A DNA stretch of 64,000 nucleotides from Sorex araneus (Eukaryota; Chordata; Mammalia; Eulipotyphla; Soricidae). The stretch covers positions 106,783,052 to 106,847,051 of the forward strand of contig NC_073313.1 of NCBI RefSeq assembly GCF_027595985.1, written 5' to 3'. Shown one piece after another: positions 22,820 to 34,605 of this stretch; position 1 is the first letter of the stretch, and every line of letters starts with the position of its first letter. The notes below the pieces were generated by a model. It did not search any database. It was given only the letters and a program-made list of their open reading frames with translations, and was not told the DNA's origin. The translations under genes and the position numbers were made by a program.

Positions 22820-23925
22820 AAAACATAACTTTAGTTAACTATAATGATCTTATACTATTTATTTAAATTTTAAAAACTACTTAAATTTGCTAACAAATTT
22901 TTATTGAGAGCTCTCTAGATTTGTTATAGTCCAATCTTATAACTTAATTGTGATCCAACAAATTAATAAATAGCACATTATTGAAGTGTCCAGCCAGCCT
23001 CTTTCAAAGCCATGCAAAGGCAGAAAGGTGAATTGACTCACAGATTGGGTAAAAGTTCACAAACATTCCCATTCCCAGAGAACACTTACTCAATTGCTGC
23101 AAGAAATGGAGCACAGAAAAGGGAAGTTCATTGGTGTGCACACTAAGAAACTTTTCCGTTTTCATAGACATAAAAGTGGCCACACACACCACATTAGTCA
23201 ATCAACTTACCACCTAGAGTGGCTTGAGTGAGAGAGAGAAAAGAGAAGGGAGAGAGTACACAAGCTCAAAGATTCTCAGTCTGCCAAAGTGGTGATGTAT
23301 CCATTTACTGATCTCCACAGTAGTCTACTCTTCCAGCTTGATTGCATGGGAATGGTCAAGAAAAAACTCTAGTCTATTAACATGGCAAGTTATAATATTG
23401 CTATGCAGAAAGGGTCTTTATATAGAAAAAGAGAAGAGGAAAGCTCTTCCTTGGGTAAGATGGATATCAGATCAATGGGAACCAAAATGAACAAAGGATC
23501 AATAAAGTCCCATGTGCACTGATCCCCTGAGACACTCAGAGATTGGAAAAAACTTGACAATCATTCCCACTCCCAAAGAACACTCATTAAATTGCCCCAA
23601 GTTAACATGGTACCGGGACACAAACAATGGAGTTTTTATCCACATGCACGCAATATTAAAGACTGACTGGTTGTGGAGACAGGGAATTCCATTATGGCAT
23701 CCTGTTATCCCAGATCCCTGAATGCAGGGAACTGTACCCTATTTGGAGGACCAGTGAGGTAATGGCTAAGGAGAATTAGTAAAGAAAATAATGATAAAAT
23801 GAGGCAAAATGCTGAGGAAGCAGCCACAGAGAACTGGAAACTCTTCTCTGCTAAGGTGCCCACATGAGCACCTAGGCCAGATGGGGTCCCTGCAGTTTTA
23901 GAAGTGTATCAGAAGTAGAACTCTA
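22820..23925. other. No gene; two similar leader-like blocks
   Basis: The segment near 23036-23100 (agattgggtaaaagttcaca, then cattcccagagaacactta) resembles that near 23530-23600 (agattggaaaaaacttgaca, then cactcccaaagaacactca). The pair is about 500 bp apart in the same orientation and may be old L1 leader repeats upstream of the plus-strand L1 that follows. A purine-rich patch lies at 23225-23260. Confidence 0.45.
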
Positions 23926-24509
23926 ATCCAGGACCTGTATCAATGCAGGCCCTCCCCCACAAGTACAGTGGCAGTGAGGGGCGTGGCCTCCAGGGTGGCC
24001 ACTGCTATTTTTTCTTTTCATACTGTTTTGAACTCATCTCAACCTCCACTACCTAATTCTTATGAGGATAACCTGGCTATCCCAAACACATTAGCCAATA
24101 GTCCACTAGCCTATTCCAATCAAAATACTCCCAAAACTCACCACAATAATGGTGAACATAATAATCTGAACAAGCCTAATGTAATATAACACACCCCCTG
24201 AAGCTGCACTAGAGACCCCATATAAGTCACAGAGTAGCACAAAAGAGAAAATTAATATTCTTTAAGGAGAAAAATGAGGCCACCATTGACCAAGCTCATC
24301 TAGAATCCTTCCTAGCATCAACAGGGGAAAACTGATAGTGAACTACAGTGATCCACCTCCATATTACTATAGCAACATGAAGAAACAGAGCAGATCCCCA
24401 CCACGAGAACTGGATGAAGAAAAGAGCCCAGAAGCCTCAGCAGGGGATAAGCACAAATTCAATCTCTCTGATAAAAAATCCAGAGATGAAATATGTTGGG
24501 GATGTTCAA

Positions 24510-25215
24510 TGAACTCAAAGAAGCGATGAAACAGGCATCCAGTAAATTAAAGGATGACGCGAAGGAAACAGTAGAATGGACAGCCAATAAAATACTGGAA
24601 GAAATGAGAACAGAAATAAGAAAGCTACAAACAGAAGTGTCACTAAAAAAAATTCGGTAGATGAAATTGAAAACTCAGTGGCTGCCCTCAACTGTAGAAT
24701 GATAAGAGTCGAAGACAGAATCAGTGAGCATGAAGATGAGCTGCAGAAAGCAAACTGGAAACAACATATAATGGGAAAAGACCTTAAATGACTCAATGGC
24801 AAATAAAGAAACCTAGGGGATGAACTCAAGAGGAACAACATAAGAATCATCAGAGTACAGGAAGGACAGATCAGAAACCCCAATGAAGTGGTAACAGTTA
24901 AAGTTATCATTGATGAGATGTTCCCAGAGCTGCAGAATGCAGGCATCCAGATCAAAGAAGCCTGGAGGATACCAGATAAAAGAGATCCTAATAAAAATAC
25001 TTCAAGACAAACCATAATCAGAACAAAGAATACCCCAGTTGGACATAATATTGCGAGCAGCAAGGTCAAAGAAGGAAATCACATACGAGGGAGCATCCCT
25101 TATATTTACAGAAAACTCATCAGAGGAAACCGTCTGAGTTCAAAGAAAGTGGTGGAATACAGTAAAAAAACTGATTGAAATGAATGTTTCAGCAAGAATA
25201 CTTTATCTAGTCTCT
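24510..25215 (+). pseudogene. L1 ORF1 remnant
   Basis: The coiled-coil part starts near 24510 (FNELKEAMKQASSKLKDD) and continues past an in-frame stop near 24658. The RRM and C-terminal part lies at 24888-25178, with FPELQNAGIQIKEAWRIPDK and RDPNKNTSRQTIIR, matching the ORF1 at 21505-22270 clearly. Stops near 24789 and later frameshifts disable it. Confidence 0.85.
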
Positions 25216-26041
25216 CACTCAGACTCAAAGGAATGATACACTATTTCATGGATAAACAACAGCATAGGAAATTCATAGACTCAAAACCAAACTTAAAAGA
25301 AGGACTGAAGGGGCTACTGTTAGACAAGAGAAACCCCAAATGCACAACAAACCTCTATAGAGAGATGGCATAAAACCCCATAACAATAATCTCTCTCAAT
25401 ATCAATGGTCTAAATGCACCAATTAAGAGACTCAGAGTGGCAAACTGGATTAAAAATGGAATCCAACATCCTGCTGCTCATAATAAACACATCTGAACAG
25501 TGAAAGCAAACAGAAACTCAAAGTCAAAGGATGGAAAAGAATGCTTTAAGCAAACAACTTTCTCAAAACAGAAAGGTAGCCATATCAGTGTCTGACAACA
25601 TGGATTTCAGGCTGAAACAGATGAGAATGGACAAAGAAGACCATTTTTCAAATAATCAAATGATATGTACATCAGGAAGAAATCACACTCGTAAATATGT
25701 ACTCAACCATAAGTGGTCAGCAAAATACTTAAGAGAACTGCTAATAGACTTCAAGGAGTACATTGGTAGCAATACAATAGTAGTCAAAACTGCTTTATCA
25801 CCTCTAGATAGATGAACAAGTATAAAACTGAAAAAGGAAGTACTGACTCAGAAGGAAGAAATAGAAAAGAGATGGCAAATAAATGTATACAGGGCTTTTT
25901 ATCCCCCATAAAACCGAATAAACATTCTTTTCTAGAGCACATAGAATATTTTCCAAGATAGACCACATGCTGGGGAACAAAACATACCTCAATAGATTAA
26001 GAAAGATAGAAAATGTATCAACTATCTTTTGAGACCACGAT

Positions 26042-28280
26042 TCACTGAAGATAGTAATTAATCACACAAAGAGGTGGAGAGTCAAATTAAACACCTGGAA
26101 ATCAAACAAATCAATGTTGAACAACAGGTGGGTCAAGGAGGAAATCAAGGAAGAAGTCAAAAGATACCTGGAAACAAATGAGAATGAAGATACGAGATAG
26201 CAGGATCTGTGGGACACAGCTAAAGCAATGTTAAGGGGAAATTTAGCTCTGCAAGCATTTTTCAGGAAAGAAGAAAGGGACCACATAAATAATTTGACTT
26301 CACAGCTCAAGATCTTAGAAAAGGACCAGCAAAAGGAGCCCAAACCATGAAGAAGGAAAGAAATAATAAAACTTAGAGCAGAAATTAACGACATGAAAAC
26401 CCTAAAAACAATCCGAAAGATCAATGAAGCCAGGAGCTGGTTCTTTGAGGAAATCAACAAAATTGATAAACCACTAGCAAGACTCACAAACAAAGAGAGA
26501 GAGAACCCAAAAAAAACTGAATCAGAAATGAAGAGGGGGATATCACAACGAAAACCAAAGAAATAAAAATGATCAGACATTACTTTGAAAATCTGGATGC
26601 CATGAAACAAGAGAAGCTAGAAGGAATGGATAAATTCCTGGATTCCTATAATCTCCCCAAGCTCAGCCAAGAAGATTTGGAAGACCTGAATAGGCCTATT
26701 ACTATCAAGGAAATTGAAAAATACAATTTTTTCAATTTCTTTTTCAAAAAGTCTTTCCAAAAGCAAAAGCCCAGGTTCAGATGGATTCACTAGCAAGTTC
26801 TTCCCAACCTTCAAAGAGGACCTACTCATAATCCCGTGCAAGCTCTTCCAAGAAATTGAAGACAGAGAAACACTTCCAAAAAGTTTATTGAGGCACACCA
26901 AAATACCAAAATGAGGCATACCCTCATGCCAAAAGCAGACAGAGAAACCACAAAAGAGAGAATTAAAGGCCAATATCCTCAATGAATACAGATGCAAAAA
27001 TCTTCAACAAAATACTAGCAAATAGAGTCCAAAGACTCATCAAAAATGATCATACACTACGACCAAGAAGGATTTATTTCCGGGGATGCGAGGATGTTTT
27101 AACATTCCCAAGTCAATCAACATAAACACCAAATCGATAAACGGAAAGATAAAAACCATGTGATCATATCAATAGATGCAGAGAAGGCAGTGGACAAGAT
27201 CCAGAACCTATTTATGATAAAAACTCTCAGCAAAATGGGAGCTGAAGGAACTTTCCTCAATATAGTCAAAGCTATCTACCACAAGCCCATGGCAAGCATT
27301 ATTCTCAATGGGGAAAATGTAAAAGCCTTCCCCCTAAGAGGTCAGGGACAAGACAAGGATGCCCACTCTCACCAATACTGTTCAATATAGTACTGGAAGT
27401 ACTTGCCATAGCAGCCAAGCAAGAAAAAGATATTAAGGGTATCCAGATAGGAAAGGAAGAATATCAAGCTCTCATTCTTTGCAGATGTCATGGTACTGTA
27501 CTTAGAGAACCCTAAAGCTTCTACTAAGAAGCTCCTGGAAACAATAGATCTGTTCAGTAAATTCGCAGGCTATAAAATCAATACCCCAAAGTCCATGGCT
27601 TTTCTATATGCAAATAATGAGAGAGAAGAAAGTGATATGAAGAAAGCAATCCCGTTCACAATCATGTCTCAGAAAATCAAGTACCTCAGAATCAGCTTAC
27701 CTAAGGAGGTAGAGGATCTGTACAATGAAAACTACAAAGCGCTAGCTACTTCAAGAAATAAAAGAGGACATGAGGAAAAGGAAACACATCCCCTGCTCAC
27801 GAATTGGGAGAATTAACATTGTCAAAATGGCAATACTCCCCAAAGCATTATACAGATTCAGTGCAATCCCTATAAGGGTGCCCATGACATTTGTCAAATA
27901 AATTGATCAAACACTCCTGAAATTCATATAGAACAACATGCACTCACAAACAGCTAAAGCAGGGGCTGGAGTGATAACACAGAGTGTAGGGCCTTGCCTT
28001 GCACGCGGCCAACCCGAGTTCAATTCCAGGCATCGCATATGGTCCTCCAAGCACTGCCTGGAGCTATTCCTGAGTGCAGAGCCAGGAGTAACCGCTGTGC
28101 ATCACAGGCTGTGACCCAAGAAGCAAGGAAAAGAATGGGAAAAAAGGTCAATAGCTTAAGCAAATTCTGGGTTTAAAAAAGATGGAAGGTATCACCTTCC
28201 CCAACCTCAAACTGTATTACAAAACGGTGTAATAATTAAAACAGCATGGTATTGGAACAAAGACATATCCGCAGAGCAAT
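26042..28280. repeat. Inverted repeat arm B (2.24 kb), partner at 7842-10079
   Basis: Near-identical reverse complement of arm A; only scattered single-base differences were seen by eye (for example four in the roughly 190-bp shared SINE). It ends at gcagagcaat (28271-28280), after which both sides continue as clearly more diverged L1. The 5' boundary is tcactgaag at 26042; just beyond the matching point arm A carries an extra segment of about 21 bp (gatagaaattagtgatagaa). Confidence 0.92.
27962..28135 (+). mobile_element. SOR SINE (copy of the one in arm A)
   Basis: ggggctggagtgataacaca starts the head; gaccc-aagaagcaaggaaaa ends it. It occupies the same L1 position as the SINE at 7973-8160, so the two were duplicated together, not inserted independently. 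Confidence 0.9.
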
Positions 28281-28335
28281 AGCATATGTTGAATATTCTT
28301 ACACACTCCCTCAAATAAAAGTATAATCTATTATC

Positions 28336-29100
28336 GCTAAGGTCAAAGTTGTTTAAAACAGTCTTTTTCTTTAGGAATGTGATATTTTGTGAAATTCAGA
28401 TTCTAGCCCTACAGGTAAATAATAAAAATTTTAGTTAAACTAAAAGTAAAGTTTGAAAATGTGAAAATTTTGAAAATGTGAGATTGGTTTGGCTACAGGT
28501 ACTAAAGTTCTGGTTAATGTCTTTATTAAAACGCATTATTATTAAATGACCTTTTTTAACTTCACTTATCTCATTAAAAACTCTTTTCTAAAAGGCAATT
28601 ATAATTTACAATCTTTTTTTTCTTCATCTCATTCTTCTGCCCCCTCTGAATGCGTATTTATATGGCCTGCTCTAGGATCTAAGACACATTTCTAAAAAGG
28701 GTAATTATTGTAATTACTGGGTCTACATTTATCAACGAAGTAACCAGTCTGCAAGAACTACTTTGGGAATGGGGGCTTTCAAATATGGCTTAGGACCTTT
28801 CATTTCTTACTCCATTTTACTCCTATTTCTATCCATAATATATCTCCTAGGAACCTTCCTCAAGCTTGTCTTTGATTTTAGAGTCCCTTATGTTGCAGAT
28901 GTTGGGTGAGATGCAGTCCAAAATGGACATTCTTTATCATTTCAACAGAGGTCCTTGGGCCCTTCAGCTCTGACTCAACTTCACAACAACACATTCTCAG
29001 CAGGATGCAATCAGCAACTTTGTTTGTTACTCAAGTTCTGAACAGTTTTTGGATCTGCCTCCTAAGAAGGGGGATTGACATAAGGAATAATTTGGGCAGA
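28336..29100. other. No gene recognised
   Basis: AT-rich mixed sequence. A 67-residue frame at 28906-29109 has no recognisable motif. Confidence 0.38.
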
Positions 29101-29104
29101 GAAA

Positions 29105-29321
29105 AATAGGCAGAAAAAAAAGTTAGGAAATCTCTCCAACAGCAAAATTTGAGGACAGAATGCATGAAGCCAGAGATAATAGCAAAAATAGCTAAGCAAT
29201 AAGCATCTTAACATTCTGCCTGCTTCTATCTTAATATCAAGACTAGAGGTGGAGATAGGAGACTAGAGAGCATCTCTGCTCAATAAGATTTTAAAAGTTC
29301 TGGCTCACCCCTTTTATTTGA
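29105..29321 (+). repeat. LTR-like fragment, related to 1935-2330
   Basis: It shares the order attctgcctgctt, atcaagactagagg, ggagataggagactag with the block at about 2070-2135. It is shorter and cut by the composite element that follows. Confidence 0.4.
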
Positions 29322-29335
29322 AAAGTATAAAATGA

Positions 29336-29820
29336 GTGCGTGAAACGGACCCTCTCCCCCTAAAGACTATGATCGAGAGGTCTTCTAACCCATTTTGGCA
29401 CCCAGAGTGGCTTCTTACAGAAATGCATCTAGACTGTGAACTGAGCTAAAATATCAGGAATCCAAAACCGTGGGGCCACAACAGCGGCCACGCAAGCTGA
29501 TAGAGTCTCTATTCTCAGCAATAAAAAGAAATTATTAAATGATGCCTTTTCAGCAGGTCTGATTGTTGGGGGTAAATTCCAGACAATAATAGTGAGTTCT
29601 CTATTGAAATATTGAATGTATTCAAAGTATAGAGAGAATAAAGTGAAGATCATTAGCTACTTAGGTGGGGGGTGGTTGGGAGGGAGGTATATTGGGATCT
29701 TGGTGGTGGAACATGTGCACTGGTGAAGGGATGGGGGTTTAATCATTATATGACTGAGACTTAAACCTGAAATCTTTGTATTTGTTTCACAGTGATTCAA
29801 TAAATACAAATTTTTTTAAA
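29336..29820 (+). mobile_element. Composite L1-tailed element, 5'-truncated
   Basis: In order: a ggccacaacagcggccacgc module (29474), a middle block tcagcaggtctgattgttgg ... ttgaaatattgaatgtattc, then an L1-like 3' end (ttggtggtggaacatgtgca, gtgattcaataaatac, A-tail). Imperfect TSD aaagtataaaatga (29322-29335) and aaagtgtaaaatga (29821-29834). No protein is encoded. Same family as 30254-30593, 45025-45701, 54700-55391 and 58345-58725. Confidence 0.8.
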
Positions 29821-29835
29821 AAAGTGTAAAATGAT

Positions 29836-29960
29836 CTGAAGAGATAAAACAGAGGGTAAGGCACTTGAATTTCATTCAGCAAACTTGAATTTCATCCCAG
29901 ACACAGCGAAGATACCCCCCATACTACCAGGAGTATTTACTGAACACATATATGATTGCC
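29836..29960 (+). mobile_element. Very diverged SINE remnant
   Basis: gatctgaagagataaaacag followed by cacttgaatttcatccca has the layout of a SINE head and B-box region but is badly decayed. Confidence 0.35.
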
Positions 29961-30253
29961 AAGATTCTGAAGAATCTGATTTTCCCCTAGTCTAGGTCAA
30001 ATCTGATAAAAATGAATAAAAATGGAAATTAGTACAGCATTTTAGGTGGACAATTTGGCTGTTGCGTGAATATTCATGCGTTCGGAGGCGCTGAGACAAG
30101 GAATGCAGAAGAAACGTATGTCATGGAGGGTCTAGGTTTTCTCTGACTCTTAGACAAAGGTTGAGAGCCCCGTGGTTTCCTTTTATTGATCATGGTACCT
30201 CTAAAGGCAGCAATACAGTGACATCACCAAAGGCATCAAAAGAAGTTACAGAA

Positions 30254-30593
30254 CACTGAGCAGCAACTAACACGGCTCCGGGATGTGGGACTGGGACATC
30301 TCCAAACCGCGCAGCCCCTAATGTGGCTGCACGACCTTTTCTGAAAAATGAAAGCATACAATCTGTTGATGCCATCCAGCATGTCTGACTGTTGGAGGAA
30401 AACCTCCAAATAACCATAGTGAAGTTCCTGTTGAAAATTGAATGCAATCAAAGTAAGGAAAGCGTAAAGTGAAAAATGTCTGCCACACAGGCAGAGGGGG
30501 AGTGGGAGGGGGGTATGCGGAGGTTTGGTGGTGGATCAAATATGAAAACTTTGTAACTATATTTCACAGTGATTCAATAAAAAATAATTTTAA
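30254..30593 (+). mobile_element. Composite L1-tailed element, 5'-truncated, 16-bp TSD
   Basis: It starts at cactgagcagcaactaacac, which matches the inside of the longer copy at 54958. A gcgcagcccctaatgtggct module, the middle block and an L1-like 3' end (ttggtggtggatcaaatatg, gtgattcaataaaaaa) follow. The direct repeat aaaagaagttacagaa lies at 30238-30253 and 30594-30609. Confidence 0.88.
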
Positions 30594-30726
30594 AAAAGAA
30601 GTTACAGAAAGAACATTGAGGCAGCCAAACATGCATTGTTTCCCTTCATCTGCAGGCCAGGAATTTGGGTCTCCAGAAAGAAGATACAAAACCAAAACAT
30701 TTCTTGGGCTACAAGCATTTGGGTTT

Positions 30727-30906
30727 ACATCCCAAAGACAAGGCTGGGCTGCCACCTGAAATCTACACTTCAAATACAAACTGGACAGGCACCTGAAATC
30801 GACATCCCAAAGACTAGGCTGGGCCAAAGCCTGCAATTTACAATATCAATGATCAGGCCTGGCTAACACCTGAGATCTGCATGTCAAAGACCAGCTAGGC
30901 TTCTGT
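30727..30906 (+). repeat. Minisatellite, period about 38 bp, just under 5 units
   Basis: Units start near 30727, 30765, 30802, 30840 and 30879, typified by acatcccaaagactaggctg then ggcacctgaaatc. They differ from each other at many positions, so the array is old. Confidence 0.8.
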
Positions 30907-31351
30907 GAGAAAAGGACCACTGCCCCTTTCAAGATACAGGAATTATTTTCTGAAGTCAGCTTGAAGGGGGAAAATGTTCCTGTCTGTAGTACAGTCTACA
31001 CGGGCTCGCCCTGATAGCTCAGTCCATTCCCAACATTGGCAACTTATCCACAATGAAAATATGAATGCTCTGTAACCTAGGGATACTCCTCCAAAAATAT
31101 TTTCATATGCACACTAGAAGACATATATGAGAATGATCATCACAACTCCGATTTATGGTATATATAATTATAAATAGAATAAATATCAAATGAAGGATTA
31201 TTTAAATTTTAGGACACCCAACACATGGAATATTCTGTATCAGATAAAAATAATGTGGTTATCTACTTGTACTGACTGAGAACTATCTATAAAGGTACTA
31301 GTAAGGGAAGTCATCTATTGCAGAACTGTGTGACATTATGTGCTTTTACAA
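30907..31351. other. No feature recognised
   Basis: Mixed to AT-rich sequence without a coding frame or obvious repeat. Confidence 0.35.
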
Positions 31352-31530
31352 AAAAAACCAAGGGATCAGAGAGATACTAAACCCTTTCCAAGGTACTTGC
31401 CTTGCATGAGACAGACCCAGGTTTTGACGGCCAGCACCACACATGGTTTCCCGAACCCCATCAGGAGTGACTCCTGAGCACAGAGCCAGGATAAAGCCCT
31501 GAGTGCAGTTCAGTGCGCCCCTAAAACAAA
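31352..31530 (+). mobile_element. Older SOR-type SINE
   Basis: agggatcagagagatactaa (head), gacagacccaggttttgacg (B-box region) and gtgactcctgagcacagagc (body) are in the right order with substantial divergence. Confidence 0.65.
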
Positions 31531-31539
31531 CCAAAACTA

Positions 31540-31870
31540 AATCTACATGATTGGATAAGTAAACTGGTATATAAACACAATGAAGTGCTACTCAGCTATA
31601 AGAAAAGACAAAATAATACTATTTGCTCTATTTGGATGGATCTGGAAAGTATCATGCTGATTGAAACTAGTCAGAAAAAAAAAAGAGTGATAGATTGAGA
31701 ATGATCTTTTTCATATGTGACACACATAGAAACATAGTGAGGTAATAACAAATGGTCAAAAGAAAGAGAACCTAAGAACTTATCTACAGAAATGAGCTTA
31801 CCCTGTGGTGGATGGGCAGGAACAATCTGGTGGAGGTTCTGGTGTTGAACATTGTACGTATGAAACCCTG
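31540..31870 (+). mobile_element. Old L1 3' end
   Basis: atgaagtgctactcagctat, ggatctggaaagtatcatgc and tgaaactagtcagaaaaa match the sense ORF2 end of mammalian L1, followed by a weak 3' UTR (ggttctggtgttgaac). Confidence 0.65.
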
Positions 31871-31884
31871 TAATTAATAGTACC

Positions 31885-31995
31885 GTAAATCTGGCTGGAG
31901 AGATAGTACAATGAATGTGACACTTGCCTTGCAAGTGTCTTTGCACAAGGCTGACACAAGTTTTATCCCTGGCACCCTATAAGGTACTCTAAGCC
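31885..31995 (+). mobile_element. Diverged SINE
   Basis: ggctggagagatagtacaat (A-box region) and aaggctgacacaagttttat (B-box region) then cctataaggtactctaagcc follow the SINE order. Confidence 0.6.
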
Positions 31996-32804
31996 TGTCA
32001 ATTGTGTAAAAGTGCAATTTTTATTTATAATTTAAATAAAAATTAACACAAAATCTACAATGTAAGCACACATGAAATAAGGCCAATCAAATTATAAAAT
32101 TATCAGCAGTGGCTGACTTTGGGTAACGACAAGGAGGATTACATAGATGGCAGTATCAGTTCCATATATTCTATAGTTTTATTTTTAATTAAATTATGCA
32201 ATATAAGTTGACTACAGACAGTGAAAAGGAAAAAAATGATAAACACTACTGAACCCAGTAGCTTGTTTGATAATCTTCTTTTTTTAAAATAATCTTTTTT
32301 ACTTTCAACTGTGATGTACCGGGACTCTATCACATGAGTTTGGTTATTCACATAGAAATACATGCATAAAATAGGCAGCAATCTCAGTGCTGTCTATGAG
32401 AGTCCTGCAATATATTGGACTCTATTTTCTAGCCTGGCATACCTTTGTATTTTCACGCCTCATATTCCATAAGGGTACACTCTCAGTATGAACAGACTCT
32501 ACAGTGTGCAAAATTTCCCTTATATTGGCTAATGCTTGGATTTCATAAATTTTGGCTGAAAGGAGTGTCATTTGTAGGCTTTATAGGATTTGAATAAAGA
32601 CTATTAGAATAGAAATGAGTGCCCTGGATTGTTACTAGCTCTATCTTTTGTTGGTTGACTCATATATACTGAGCATACCCAGAAGGTGCAGTATTTTATA
32701 CATATACACACAAATATGTATATGTAATTACATTTATACATATGTGTGTGGTGTACCTCATTTAATTTAAGTGAGTGTCTATAAAGGAAGCTAATTTTTT
32801 GGTT
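31996..32804. other. AT-rich, no gene; short tg/ta microsatellite
   Basis: A degenerate (ta/tg)-rich patch lies at about 32696-32755 (catatacacacaaatatgta). No protein motif was recognised. Confidence 0.4.
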
Positions 32805-32885
32805 GGACATGTGGATCAGTTATAGAGTACATGACTATAATGTATGAGCACTTGGGTTTGATTTCCAGCACTCTCAAAAGAAGGA
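32805..32885 (+). mobile_element. Possible SINE remnant
   Basis: gtggatcagttatagagtac then gcacttgggtttgatttcca resembles a decayed head and B box only. Confidence 0.35.
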
Positions 32886-33559
32886 ATTCATCTCATGGTT
32901 GACTTTGAATATGCTAATATCTATGAAGCTAACTTGAAGGGTTAGGGCACAACCCTTGGATATAAAGGTCAAGATTATGATCTCATTATGCAGTATGCTC
33001 AAAAAGTCTTTAAACATTAAGATCAGTCCCATAAGACTGTACATAGACAAGATCATCTACTTGCTGCTCCAAAATTCCAGGGGAGGCTTGCCTCTGGCTG
33101 ACATCACTGGGCCTATTACACCTAAGGGTGGGTTCCAGTATCCTCCATACCCAACCTTTGCCTTAATAAGAGCCCACACAACAGTTCCTAAAGTACACAG
33201 ACACATCTTTGTGACAAATCTACTCAACAAGTTATTTGAAGCTCATAGTTATTCATAGTTATTCATCCAGTCATTCTCACAGATGTGAGACAGAAATCAA
33301 TCTGCAGCTTAATACCTCAGCATCTTCTAGCTGTGTTAACTGTAAAGATTCACTTCCAGCATATCAAGAACATTAGAAGTAGGAAAGATGCACTTTATGG
33401 GCTGGGGGCTATGAGAGAGAGGGGGCGATGTGTGTGGTGGAGGGTAATGTTCAAGTGGGAGAAGGTAGTACTGGAAAATGGTAAAGTGTTTTGTATGAAG
33501 CCCTATCAGCAATAGTACTGGAAACCATAGTGCAACAACACAAAACACAAACACACACA
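32886..33559. other. No gene recognised
   Basis: Two short plus-strand frames (32956-33258, 33285-33515) have no family features. Possibly old LINE sequence, not assignable. Confidence 0.3.
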
Positions 33560-33735
33560 TACAAAGCAGCTTTCGTAGAAGCAGACGGGTGGGTGGGAGG
33601 AAAGTGGGGTCTGGAGATGCTGGTGGAGGGAAGTGGACATTGGTGAAACAATTGGTATTGAAACACTGTATCCTTGAAACCCAATTAAGAATAATTTTGT
33701 AATTTCATGGTGACTAAAAAAATTAAAGAATCCCA
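33560..33735 (+). mobile_element. Old L1-type 3' end
   Basis: ggagatgctggtggagggaa, cattggtgaaacaattggta and aattttgtaatttcatggtg then an A-rich end follow the L1 3' UTR pattern. Confidence 0.55.
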
Positions 33736-33949
33736 ATTGGAAAAAAATATAGGAGCTTATCAAGCTCAATGAATGAAAATAATATTATTGAAGATACAAA
33801 CAACAAGATTAGATCCTCAGTGTCTTTAATGACATTATGATAAAATGTTCAGTGAATCACAGGCACTGGGCCTCAAGAGACACAATAGGTCCCAGGGAAA
33901 CTAGATCCACTTAGGAAAACTCTAAGAAACATTATACTCAAAATGACAA

Positions 33950-34605
33950 AATTTGAAGATTGAGACAGAATATTGAATTCAACAGGATCAAAAAGGGACT
34001 TATACACAAAGGAAAACTCATAAAATGTAAAACAGATCTTTCAAATGAGACCCTGTGAGCCAGAAGAATATGGAAAGATACAAAACAAAAGCTCAAGAAA
34101 ATGAACACCTCAGCAATAATACTCTATCCAGGTAGATTATTATTCAGATTTGAAAAATATACAAAGATTCATGGAAAATCAGCAGCTTAGGGAATTCATA
34201 GCCTTGAAACCAGTTTTGCAAGGAGCATTAAAAGAGTTCATTTAAAGGACAGGGGAAACTTCACATCCTGAGGTATTGAGTATGGATTTCACTAATGGTG
34301 CATATAATTGACCTCTACTATATTAAGAAAGGTTAAAAACATATAGTAATTGTTTATCACAAATTGACTTTCATTGATTTATTTTTTGATAATTCTGTAA
34401 GCCATTCTTTTAAGTTTATTGGACCATGTAAAATAAAATAAATTTTTAAATGTCTGCTAAGGGGTCATCTGAGGGTGGAAGGGAACCTAACAGGAAAGGG
34501 GACATTGGTGGTGGGATTGGTGTTGAAATACTCCATGCCTGAAACAGCTCTATTATGAACAACTTTGTAAATCATTGTGATGCAATAAACATTCTTGGAA
34601 AAAAT
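33950..34605 (+). mobile_element. HAL1-like or internally deleted L1
   Basis: The first part (gagccagaagaatatggaaa, then cctcagcaataatactctat, then gcattaaaagagttcattta) matches the end of L1 ORF1 and the inter-ORF region; ORF2 is absent and an old 3' end (ggtggtgggattggtgttga ... gtgatgcaataaaca) follows. This is the layout of HAL1 elements, which keep ORF1 only. The stretch after 34360 is also similar to 52640-52720. Confidence 0.5.

Larger units (their letters stand above)
25380..28330 (+). pseudogene. L1 ORF2 remnant, 3'-truncated
   Basis: The endonuclease start (TIISLNINGLNAPIKRLRVA, about 25385) is recognisable, then many frame breaks. Later pieces include KSFQKQKPRFRW (26569-26793), [15 protein letters not shown] (27160-27390) and [20 protein letters not shown] (27490-27816). 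The frame is interrupted by a SINE and the C-terminal part is missing altogether. Confidence 0.86.
23930..28335 (+). mobile_element. L1, plus orientation, lacking its 3' end
   Basis: Leader-like sequence with gtggcagtgaggggcgtggc near 23965 is followed by ORF1 (about 24510-25215) and ORF2 (from about 25380). L1 homology ends near 28335, before the ORF2 end and 3' UTR. Since L1 inserts 3' end first, the missing 3' end means later deletion or rearrangement. Positions 26042-28280 are arm B of the inverted repeat with 7842-10079. Both ORFs are dead. Confidence 0.82.
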
